Part shown: positions 38,401 to 49,408 of the stretch, in pieces | How the letters are laid out: every line of letters starts with the position of its first letter | Position numbering within the stretch: position 1 is the first letter of the stretch | Assembly (NCBI GenBank): GCA_964035545.1 | Contig: OZ037765.1 | Location: forward strand, 27,664,504 to 27,728,503 | DNA from: Bugula neritina | Lineage: Eukaryota > Bryozoa > Gymnolaemata > Cheilostomatida > Bugulidae | Length of the DNA: 64,000 nt | Reading direction: 5' to 3' | Program-made: the position numbers and the translations under genes | Notes under the pieces: model-generated | Databases searched by the model: none | Told to the model about the DNA's origin: nothing | The model's input: the letters and a program-made list of their open reading frames with translations, nothing else

Positions 38401-40318
38401 CTCTCTTTAGGCTGTGGAGCCCTAAATAGCAATAAATTATTATTTAAAGTTGTGGAAGTCAGCTAAAAAAACTAAATTTGTAACTGCAGCAGTTACTGTT
38501 ATCAAATTATACTAGTTTACTAAAAATATTAATACTAATTTCTTTAGTTTTTATATATACTAGCATATACAATTAGATATAAAACTCAAGTGCAAAAAAA
38601 CTAAAACAAAAGAAGACAATTACAAAAACAAACACTGAAAACAGTGACATGTCTTTGACAAACTTTCTTATTTAATCAAAAATACTTTAATAGGTGTTGA
38701 ATATCCTTACAAGTACTTATTTTCAAAGTAGTTTGCAAGATGTAAGCAATGCCAATACTTTCAAAATAACCTCTAAAGTAGTATTCAATCTAAAGTTTGG
38801 CAACCATAATATGACTTCGGTTTTAGTCAATACATTGTTTATAAATTACAAGTTTATAAAGTAAGGATCTATTAAAACCAGCAGCGCCAAGAAAACTTTA
38901 TAGTTTTAGCAGATAACTGATCAGTAAAAAAATACTTAATTTACAAAATTTTCCTTTAAAATAAAAATGCATATAATAGAATTATTTTAAACAAAAATAT
39001 GAAGATACTATGACCATTACATTTTCAGTTGACCCAACAATTTGAAACAAACTGTGCAATCAGCTACACCATAAATAAAGGTCTGTACCTGCTAACTTCA
39101 CTTTCAGCTGAGAACTGTTTAAACTGGGGCGGCTGCCATGGTTTTTTCTTAGTGCTCAGCATGTCAGGCTCTTCATTATCATCCATCAGTAATCGATCAA
39201 GTTCATTCTTAGGTCTATATGAAATAAATTAAAACCATTTAGACAAAATTTAAATAAAAAGCATGTTACATGTATATAGCCTACATGGTAATTTGCCACA
39301 CATTATATACTAAAAAAAATTATCATAAGGTAAAACTAAATGAGTAATTTTGAAAGTTAAAAGAAGAACATTTAAATAAACTTCAGATATAGTTTACAAG
39401 TTTCCACACTAACAATATCATTGAAGCTTAGAATTTTTCTGTTATAAATTGAGATTAGAAAAAACTGCTGTATGTCCAGAAAAATTAAAAATTTTGCTCA
39501 AAAAGTTGAAGTAACAAGCACATTTTTTTAGCAACTTTCAATCCTTTTAGCCAGCAGAATGCTTTCTCAGAACTCTATGTTAAGTCTATTCTATTAGCCT
39601 TGTGCAGAGAAGCTGTTTCCTATGCACAGCACATTCTTTGTTTCAAATGATACAAGTAGCTACGTACATTATCTGCATTGCTTGTTATAAAAAGAACCAG
39701 AAATTTGATTCAATTAAATTGTAAAACATTTTGCAGCCTAATTTGCTGTTGAAATTATATATTTTCAATAAGTTTATAAAATACTTTATAAGTTGCAAAT
39801 ACTGCTCTCACTTTAAATCAAATAACAAGCATATAGCTTACAGCCAAAAACCACAGTTGGCTTAAACCTCTGAAGAAACTATTAAATGAAAAAGTATTAT
39901 TTTGTAAAATATAACCATTTGATTAAATACATACTTTATCTGCACTTTTTGCTTGATATTGGCATCTTTTGTACCGATAGACACGCGGGCCTGCGGCTTA
40001 GGAGGTGTCCTTCTCAGCTCTGACTCATACGGTGATTGGCTTCTTTGTTGAGAACTTTTAGCAGACTTGTTGAACATGGAAAGCAAGTCTATAAATTAGA
40101 AAATACAAGACCATTTAGCATTTGGCTTAAACTTAAAAACTCAACAACATAGTTTGTATCTTAGAAATAGTTTATATTGTACCATCATCGTCTTCCTCTG
40201 TTTCAGTGAGATCTGCTCCTAAGCCCTGAGAGTTTCTTTCCCTAATTTTAGCTGAAAGCTCCGTTTGCAAAGGTGACATCTTTTTAGTCCCTGTTGATGT
40301 TTTACCAAACACATCCAT
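32411..40318 (-). CDS. MAP9: Microtubule-associated protein 9 (ASAP) homologue
   Basis: Twelve exons on the minus strand: 40183-40318, 39935-40088, 39089-39214, 38273-38421, 37158-38023, 36500-36696, 35321-35443, 34638-34842, 33739-33900, 33262-33407, 32768-32912 and 32411-32521 (TGA), giving 839 residues. The first ~580 residues are low-complexity, Ser/Lys/Asp/Glu-rich and probably disordered. The last ~250 form a charged coiled coil with recurring aromatic-x-x-Trp modules (YKEWMEKK, FRTWKERK, FKKWKEEK, FVGWKKKK, YENWLERK) and the ending PRPAWSPANKTI, which parallels the vertebrate MAP9 ending PPWSPPSRTV. MAP9 binds microtubules of spindles and ciliary axonemes. It is longer than human MAP9 (647 residues), mainly from exon 5. 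Exon 6 could start nine bases shorter (36687), and exon 8 has an alternative acceptor nine bases in. Exon 4 ends at an atypical donor (GTGGAC). Confidence 0.88.
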
Positions 40319-40522
40319 AATCAGAAACAGATGCAACTTACTGCTAAAACAAAAATTCAAAATAATTTGCAGCAATTCCATCAATTACTTAAAAGATATA
40401 TTTTCAATTATTATTTACTTTTGCAAAACTATCAAAATGTTAGTGCAATAATCAGTAAGGAGCATATAAAAATATTGCAGTAATATTCTATTGATAAAAA
40501 TGGTATAATGCATTTGCATATA

Positions 40523-40640
40523 AGGAGCAGCCATGGTCTAGTTGTTAGATTACTGGCTTAGTAAACACAAGATCAGTGGTTCGAATTCCAGTATAAGCCA
40601 CTGTTGATGTTAGGAAGGGCATTCAGTCATAATTCCTCAT
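40523..40640 (+). mobile_element. tRNA-derived SINE, copy A
   Basis: It starts GGAGCAG, has an A-box-like TGGTCTAGTTGTTAGA and a B-box GGTTCGAATTC (40578-40588), then the tail GATGTTAGGAAGGGCATTCA. A second copy on the minus strand at 63290-63396 shares the head, the GGCTTAGTAAACA-like core, the B-box and the GTTAGGAAG tail. The acceptor stem and anticodon arm do not fold as a functional tRNA, so this is a pol III-derived retroposon. Confidence 0.75.
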
Positions 40641-42565
40641 TTGCCACAATCATAAACAAGTCTTAGCCCACCTAAAAAATTGTTTCCATCAAATGTTTTG
40701 TTTCCATATCATGATAACCCACAAAGTTTTAAAGTAAAAAAAATCATTAAATTTTCAAAATATTTTGTACTTGAGTATTTGTTAATATCAGAACTTGATA
40801 TTTTAAGGGTGGAGATGTGTTCAAACAACTGATTTTACTTGGCTCAACTTTGATCCAAACTTTACAAAGCAAAAAGAAGAAATCCCTACTTATATTTAAA
40901 TAAATGAATCAATCAATATAATATACAGTTAGAAATCAGAATTCTGTCTTTGGGTTGAATGAAATAATTTTTTGCAAAAATTACTTTAGATGCAAGAAAT
41001 AACAATTATTTCAATGTTTTCGTTAAAATTCACTTCTTAATGAAATTAATGGCTTTTTGTAACTCATGTAAAATCAAAATGAAAATGGCATTTAAATAAT
41101 TATTGCTTTAATACACTATAACAACAAAACTTGACATAGCGTATAAAATAAAACTACACAAACATTAACAAACTTGAAGCTTAGCTCATGGTGATAATTA
41201 TAGTCAAAACTAATAAAAATCACTATAACTAAAACTAAAAGAAAAATAAATAATGTTACTAAGCTTATTATTTATTATTATTAACTTACAATTACAATAA
41301 ATTATAAGCCAAATAAAATTAAACTTATAATAATTAAATAAGTATCAACTGCCAACTTATTAACTACTATTTTCAACTGATGGGATTAAGTTTTTAGTTT
41401 AACTTCAAAGCTCAAGTAACGTGACTGCAACACCGGTTATACTTTCAGTTATGCTCATTACTTGAAGCATCATTAATTCAAGGATCAATGATTTTTTGCT
41501 CAATCAATGAAAACGTAAAAAATTAAAACATACAACTGTTTGATAAGGAGTAATGCAGTTTTACGACTTAGAAATAAGGAATAAAATTTGTTAGAAGTGA
41601 AGTTCTAGGCATCTAGGCGCCATGTTGTTTCTCGGTTACTGCAGAGACAACTCAGGCGTTTGAGATTATGTGTAGAAAAAGCAACTCCTTAGTAAGTTTT
41701 TGTCTTTGCTAAATGTGTCGCAATTTCTAATGCGACTAATGAATGCGGTATTATCACACATGAGCGGATAACTCCCATGTACAACTTTCTCCAGCGACAA
41801 GTAACATAATCTTTTCTCAGAGCTGGATTTTTCGATTAACTGGGAAATTTAGATGTATAGAAATGGAAAATAGTAGAATATTGCAAATTTGAATTTGGAT
41901 AAGTAATCGTGCTTAAAATTTGAGCTGTCCAACACATTTTCAGCAGTGAGTAATACAATATGTACATCCTACATAGACAACAAGCACTACATAAACATTA
42001 TTGGGATTAAAAGCTTAAAACACTATGAATATTTTGTTGCGCAAGAGCGCATACTAAAGCCAGGCATAGTGTTGTAGTGGCACATTGTTGTTTATGCATC
42101 TTATGATGTATTGTATTACATGTATGATGAAGCCCGGACAGAAGCTGTATAGCTACAGCTATAAAGTATGATAGCTATAACTAGCCTAGAAGGTAGATAA
42201 TCTCAAGGTGCTAATCACTTAGAACGTGAGTAACTGCTAGATACGATAACTTAACACATAGCATTATTACATTAGCACATAAAGCAACGTTGCATTCACT
42301 TTTTAGAAAATTAATGGTCAAGAAGTTTCTTTGGCATAGAACATAAACTTATGATGTAGATTGCATAATATCAGACAAATTGGGGATAAAGTGATGAAAT
42401 TTGCTTTATTTTGAACTTAAGTCTATTTAGATGATCAAGACTAATCATTGCAATAAATAAACTGATTATAAACTTTCCCACCATTATATTGAATAGTCAA
42501 AAGAATAAGCCAAAGCATCGTCACATTACAGCTAAAATATAATACATTATTGCCCACATTAGAGT
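40641..42565. other. MAP9-HDAC1 intergenic region
   Basis: AT-rich DNA between the MAP9 5' end and the HDAC1 3' end, both transcribed leftwards. A less AT-rich patch near 41600-41780 (ggcgccatgttg, ctcggttactgcagag) is the best candidate for the MAP9 promoter or first untranslated exon. A 3' splice-like site (TTTTGTTTTAG) lies about 28 bases upstream of the MAP9 ATG. No coding exon seen. Confidence 0.4.
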
Positions 42566-42571
42566 TTTAAT
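42566..42571 (-). terminator. Possible poly(A) signal of HDAC1
   Basis: Minus-strand ATTAAA about 50 bases downstream of the HDAC1 stop codon. Variant hexamer. Confidence 0.4.
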
Positions 42572-42622
42572 ACACAGTATATGACAAGATATATTTACAA
42601 AATATAATAATTATAAAAATGG

Positions 42623-45600
42623 TTAATTCTTGTCTCCTGAAGAATCCACAGCCACAGCGTCCACAGTAGTAGGAGTGGCCACAGCATCTGCTTTCACTTC
42701 TCCCACAGTTTCATCACTTGGCTTAGCAGCAGCAACAGCGGCAGGCTGTGAAGGTGCATCTCCTGCTGGTGCAGGTTCGCTGAAGCACAAACAGGAATAA
42801 AGTTAACATTTCATTACCGCTTTGCTCACAGCAAGTGAATAATAATTAGGAACAAATGTTGACTTTTTATATAAGCAAGCAAAAACACGGAAAATTTAGG
42901 TTTAAATTTTTTTTAATAAGAATGGACACAAGCTCACCTTGAAGAAGTCTCCATACTTGGCTTTTCAGTGTCTGCTGCAGGTTTGGCAGCTTCATCTGGT
43001 TTGTCAGCAGTTGCAGCGTCTGCTGGAGGCTTCACTTCTGGCAGCTGCTTACTGTCACCGTTGGCAGCAGAAGTCTTGGGTCTCTTTGCTGTCTTATAGT
43101 TTTGCTCATCTTTCCTTCCATCCCCCTCATCCTCGCTATCCGAGAGGTCCTCGTCACAGGCTATACGTTTGTCACTTGCTCGTACTGTAACATAAACCAA
43201 TCAGATCAGTTGCTAAGCAGAGAAATCTTCTGCCAGCAATAGAGTTTGGTCCCACGCATTACTTACGGGACCAAATCACCCAGCAACTGCTAACAACATT
43301 AAAACTCTGAAAAGACAACACGGAGTAGAGCTCTGCATTACAAAAAGTAAATTTATATCTATACTATTACATATGAAAATATTTTGGTATGTCACTTTGA
43401 GTCTAGAGATGACTAAAATGAGTGAGGAATTTGAGTCGAAAACAGCTGCTGAAAAAAACAACATTTTCACTACATACTTGCTAACTTCAACTTAATTATA
43501 TTATATCTTAGCATAGAATAACATTTCCTTTGAGTAGAAGTTTACAATTTTGAGCAGTTGCAAAATATATAACCATTTGAATAAACTGTTAGAGTTCAAT
43601 CAGATAAGTAATTTTAGCAAATTTAGTCGCTATTTATGGAGTTATCTCCTCACTTGACATTCTCTCGTCTGGATTTTCTTTATCTGCTTCAGCTTTATCA
43701 TCAGTGGTGAGAGAATCTTCTGGAATGTTTGCCATCTGGACACCAGGAGCATGAGGGAGCATTCTCAGGTTCTCAAACAGGCGACATCTACAGGATCAGA
43801 CACAGGCACAGTTGTGACGAGGAGTCAATAGAATATAATTGTTGCATAATTTGAAAACTATTTTAATTTACTTACATCATAATAGTAACGATACTGATTC
43901 TTGATACACTGCTTTTACTCAAACTAATGATAAAGTAACTTCAACGATGTCAGACTTTGTTGTCAATTCCCTTGTTTGTTCTAGTAAATATCTTTACATA
44001 TTAAACACATTGTATTCAGTTACAAGACATATATTAAATAACATACTTTATTTTGTCTAGGTATTCTGGCGTATTCTGATTACTCATATTAGAAGGACTG
44101 AGATGAAGCTTGAAATCTGGACCATAGTACTCAAAATAGTCATTATATGGAAGTTCTACAAACAAAAATATTAAATGAGAAAAAAAAACATAATAATTTA
44201 TTAAACGATGGCAGCACAAAGAGCAAATAATGTGCCTACATTGTCAAGCTGAAACTCATTTACTACACACCAGACCAGCAATGAGAAGTGGAGTGATAGA
44301 ATATTCTGGTATGAAAGAGTTTTCACTCTGCATTAGTCCACACCTCACTGTAGGCATATCAGTTTTCACAAAACTCAACATGACTTAGCTAAAATCATGA
44401 AACAGTGAAACAAATTATCATAACTAGCACTCTTTTAAGCCAAGTTGTACATAATATTATACAGCTAGAATATAGTGATATTAAGAATGTTACCATTGGC
44501 AATGTCACTGTTCAGTGCTATGGATGTTTCGTAAGTCCAACACCGAGCTACGTTTCTGATGGTGTAACCTCCACCACCCAGTAACAGCAAGGGAAGGTTG
44601 TATCGCTTCATGAACTCTACACATCTGCCATGACCTGTACAAGAGGTCATTAACTAGTGTACTACATGAGTATATCTACACTATATGAATACCTGTATAT
44701 CCACAGTACCATGCATTTATCAACTGACATTCTGATACACTTAGATACACAAAAACTTTAAACATCATCCGATTAATTTAAATTAAAATCATGTGAATGG
44801 CCAATTATTCTGCACTGTCTATTGTTAAATAAATTGGGCAATGACAAACAAATTATCATAAATTATAATTTCAAAACAAAAAAAATAATAGAAAAATGAC
44901 AAGCATTTTATGCACAAGTGGTAAATTTTCTCAAAAAAAAACCACTAGAAAATAAGTATAATTTTCCTGTTACAAAGCAGAAAGCATGCATCTATTTAGT
45001 ATTTACACAGCTACTGACCTTTGAGAGTGAGATTGAAACAGCCGAGTCTGTCACCAGAAAGAGAATCTGCACCACACTGTAGCACAATTGCTGATGGCTG
45101 GTACATCTCCATCACCTTCGACATCACCTGGTAATGCATACCTCACACATTATATATTCCCAACTCAGAGATCCCAAAAGATATTTCATAAAATATTGCA
45201 AAAGCCGTAATGTACAAATTTGGTTGCGCAACAAAAGCCCTCAAAGAAGCATCATGATGATGTAAATGAAACTTTCCAAGCATGACTCATGGAAATTCAT
45301 ATTTATAACCAATGAGTAACATCACTTTAACATTCTATGTACATAGAAGTTCACACAGGAATGTAATCTTTTAGCCATGCAGGTCTTAGGCTTTTAAAGT
45401 CATGACCATTTTTATGAGGAAAAATAAAAAACAAGAACTTTGCAATTTAATAACTAAAAGTGGAAAAATATTAGGATCAAACAAAAACCAACACAATAGC
45501 AAACAAAACCAACAATTGTAACAGAATAATTGCACTCAACCTACAGGCTGAAATATCTGTTCATACGACTCGTCATCAATTCCGTCACGGAGAGGAAAAT

Positions 45601-48600
45601 TCACAGCATAGTACTTCCCTTTGCCGGCTCCTATGTCCTGAATATTGATAAAAATATTTTATTTATACTTCCTAAATGGTTTGTAATAATAATTATAGCA
45701 GCCCAGTACAACATACATATTATTTACTCCACAAACAATGCAAATACCAGCAACTAAGATGAATCGAAGCAAGCATTCCTTAAAAAAAATATATATATAT
45801 ATAAAACTATGTACTCAAGTAAAACCAAACACTATCGGGGCTGATGCATTACATGTATTACAATTTACAGACACTTAAATACACTGAACAAAGTGGTTGA
45901 AGTAAGTTGAAAATCATTGACATTTAAAACATTGAAACAACATATAAATAAAGTACCCGTAAATCACCAGTTCCTGGGAAATACTCCCCATATTTGTGGA
46001 ATGACACTGTCATAACCCTGTCAGTAGTGTAGAATGCCTCCTCTACACCATCACCATGGTGAATATCAATATCTATGTACAGCACCCTCTGGTGGTACCT
46101 GCACAAGTTGAATAATACAAGTTACCTTAATTGATATCCTGATACAATGATGAGAAATCAAGCTTATGACAAGAAAAATAAATATCCCATAGTCATTCTT
46201 TATTAGGTGAACATTATTATCGAGCAACAACATGCACTTTATAGATACATTTAATACATGTGTTTATGTATAATAGGCGCATATATACTTAGCAAGCCCA
46301 ACTTACTTGAGCAGCTCCAGGATGCCGAGCACGATGTCGTTGACATAACAGAACCCAGAAGCTTCCGATTTCTTGGCATGATGCAAACCGCCCGCCCAGT
46401 TCACAGCGATATCTGTTTGGAGTTTGTTCAACTTGACAGCACCAGCTATGCTGCCTCCACCAGAGAGCTGACAGAACTCGTACATCCCATCAAACACAGG
46501 GCAATCCTCCCCAACGTTGACTAGAGACAGAGGTTGAAACAGTTTACTGTTGCTATAGACACAGTTTATGACTTCAGAACATTATTATGTATTTATATAC
46601 CATTTTTGCGGTAAAAACATTTTCTTAATTATTTAAATAGCAAATTAATTTTAGTTAAGTAATTAAAATGTAATTGAAATTTTAATTCAATGTAAAATGA
46701 TCAACACGTAGAGTTGATGGTGTATACTTTACAGCCTCAAATAGTTGTCATAGTATTGTGGAAACTTACTAGTTACAAGACACATTTTTCAAAATAATAA
46801 AAGGTGAGCTAAATAATAAAAGGTGAGCTAAAATCCTCTTATACTCACATCTCTGCATATGCTTGTTATGTTCTGACATATTGTCTGGGCGAATAGTCCT
46901 TAAAAACTTTATGTAGTCATCACTGTGAAACTTTGTCATTTCCTCAACTGAAGCTTTCATAGGTCGCTAATATACAAAATATATGAGTCATGACTTGAAT
47001 ATAAGAACAATTCAGAGCTAACTTCTTGAAACTATCTGAATGGCAACAAGAAGAGTTACTGTCACACATGAGTTATTCATGAGAGATATAAAAGCTGCAC
47101 GATTCCTTACGTAGATCTCCATTTTCCTATAAAGGCCGTAGTTCAACAGCAGATTGTGAGTCATCCTTATCCTGTGAGGTTTCATTGGATGCCCTTGTCC
47201 ATAGTAATAGTTACCAATGTCTCCTTCAAACAAGCAAACAAATATTAATTATATTACATTTTTAATCAATTTTACCTTACCTGCATACAATAATGGCAGA
47301 GGTAACATGATACTAAAGTCCCTGAACATAAGTCTTCAATACATTAAGTAATAGTAAGCAGTCTTGATATAATTTATAAATTTTTATTCGCATCACAAAC
47401 ATCAGCAATGGCAGACTTTTTTTGAGGTAATAAAAACAAGCAGTAAATAAATAAATATTAGTAAATGTAAATGGCAAAATTAACATTAAATTAATATTTT
47501 ATATAGTAAAAAATTAAGTGATAAGAAATACTCATAAATTACATTTAAATTACATGAACCTATGACATTGTGTATTACTATTACTATTATTATCAATTAT
47601 CTAAATTTTATTTGAATCTTCATTACATTAAATGAAGTAGCAACAAAAAGTAGTCTTGAACAACGACTACTTGTACAAATCTGAAAGTAAAAGTGAGTGT
47701 GGCTGTGTACATAAAGTTAAACATTCAATAATTTATTCATCTACTGCTTTAGCTTTACTTAGTTTGATTGTGATTTACTTACATTTATACTAGTACTTGC
47801 AGTACATAGTAATACTTGATACTGCTAAGTGATTAAGTGTAAAACTAAATGCTTTTAAAATTGAGAGTGTATTAAAACTACATCTACATATAATTATTTT
47901 ATATTTGTCTCAATCAGTCAATGTCGGTTAGAATAACTATTAACTATAAGTATAACTATTAGTCTATTACTATTATGTAAATTTGAAGTATGATGGTGAA
48001 AAGTGTTAGTGCTCCTATCACTATGAGACTGAGTATCACCATCTTTATCTTATACTGATGTTGGTACTCATTCTCAACTCATAGTTAATACTATACTAAT
48101 ACTTAACTTTGATTATGCTTATATGCTGATACATTAACTTATAATAATATTATTATTTATAACATATTTCACTGGTCATAGTTTTAGCATTAATATAAAT
48201 GATTTATAAACTAAACAAATTTGGCAACTGTTTCAAATATTTACTAATTGAAATTATAAAATATTATTTTTAAAATTAAACTTAAAGTACTGTACTTGAT
48301 CTTAATCTTACTACTCTACAGCTTGAATTAAAATAACTTAAACTTTTGATTAACTATAACATTAACGTCACTATAAGTATAATTATAACATCAACTATGT
48401 CTATAGTAATAGGCTACTAATAGTGATAGTCATAGTCTATAAGAGTTGGTATTGGTATTAGTATAAGTTTAATATAAGTATTAGTTATCACTATGACTAT
48501 AAGTATAAGTATAAGTTAAGAATTAGAATAAAATTAACTAATACTAATAGTAATACTAATACTAATAGTAATACTAATACTAATAGTAATAGTGATACTG

Positions 48601-48965
48601 ATAGTGATTAGGTTTAACAAAGTCTAATGCCAAGATGTTCATAAATACATTTTCATCCTTTCTAAGTACATAAAACAATAGACACACAATATTGTCATTT
48701 ATTCTAAACCAAAGTTAAGTTATATTAATTAATTTAAACTTTTAACCACAATTTCAACATTATTTTAGTTTTGCGAAATGGCACGCCATACTTTTACCAA
48801 AAAATTCCTATCTGAATTTCAGAGTATTTTTTGTAATTTGTATATAAACTTATAATATATCAATCAATAAAGACTATTCAAAATGACTGACAAAGTATAT
48901 AAATTTTTACCATCGTAGTAGTAGCAAACTTTCTTCTTGCTGTGGGGTCCAACAACAGCATTCAT
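42623..48965 (-). CDS. HDAC1: Class I histone deacetylase (HDAC1/2)
   Basis: Twelve exons on the minus strand: 48911-48965, 47111-47223, 46849-46966, 46307-46520, 45957-46098, 45545-45637, 45019-45127, 44494-44634, 44047-44155, 43654-43787, 42938-43184 and 42623-42779 (TAA), giving 543 residues. The deacetylase domain fills about residues 12-380. The active-site histidine pair ([11 protein letters not shown]), zinc ligands (DIDIHHGDG and [10 protein letters not shown]) and catalytic tyrosine loop ([15 protein letters not shown]) are all present. The HDAC1/2-type features [37 protein letters not shown] and [19 protein letters not shown] (casein-kinase-2-like acidic sites) separate it from HDAC3 and HDAC8. 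The enzyme removes acetyl groups from histone tails in nuclear Sin3, NuRD and CoREST complexes. The tail is longer than in vertebrates and rich in Ala, Pro and Asp rather than Lys/Glu. It is divergent from CIMIP2B. One single-copy gene probably stands for both vertebrate HDAC1 and HDAC2. Confidence 0.97.
46792..46829. repeat. Perfect 19-bp tandem duplication
   Basis: Two adjacent identical copies of aaataataaaaggtgagct, just inside the HDAC1 intron next to exon 3. Probably a recent slippage or duplication event. Confidence 0.85.
48530..48610. repeat. (ACTAAT/AGTAAT)n microsatellite in HDAC1 intron 1
   Basis: Repeated aatactaatagt units. It is embedded in a wider field (about 47.6-48.6 kb) of impure TAT/TAG/TAC sequence resembling those at 13 kb and 24 kb. 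Confidence 0.75.
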
Positions 48966-49408
48966 GTTGCTAATTATTATTTGCGTTGTTCTGCACGGCT
49001 AGTAAGATCAACGTTGGTGGCGAAATGATTTCTGAACTTCGCGGAAACAAAGGAAACGCTAAAATGAAACCGTACTGAGAAGGCAAGTCTATAAAAATAG
49101 TTCTTCTTTAAAGCTAAACTTTAGTACACAATTTTTATGCAATATATGCATTTTTAAATAATTTTAAATTTAATTTTAAATTAAATAAATTTTATTTCAA
49201 TATAAATTACTAATAAAAATAAATCTTAATAAGTTATAGCGCTAGAAAACCCGCACTTTTTCCGTAGCAACCGGGCTAGCAACCAAGTGCTCTAAGATAT
49301 ACTATTTTGATGTTCACGCAGCTACACATGTTGTAGTGTTTGTCCACTACAGCAAATATTTTAGTAACAGAAACGTTTGATAGTCATATTATTTTAACTT
49401 GAATTATC
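48966..49408. promoter_or_regulatory. Divergent promoter region HDAC1 / CIMIP2B
   Basis: Only 443 bases separate the two start codons, so the genes probably share a bidirectional promoter. Two AGCAACC motifs 12 bases apart (gtagcaacc 49264-49272, ctagcaacc 49276-49284) resemble RFX X-box half-sites, which drive ciliary genes in animals and would suit CIMIP2B. A full consensus X-box is not present. No TATA box is obvious. Confidence 0.45.

Noticed and set aside
40523-40600. Functional tRNA gene
   Set aside because: A and B boxes are present but no closed acceptor stem or anticodon arm can be formed, and a diverged relative with the same non-tRNA tail exists, so it is a SINE.
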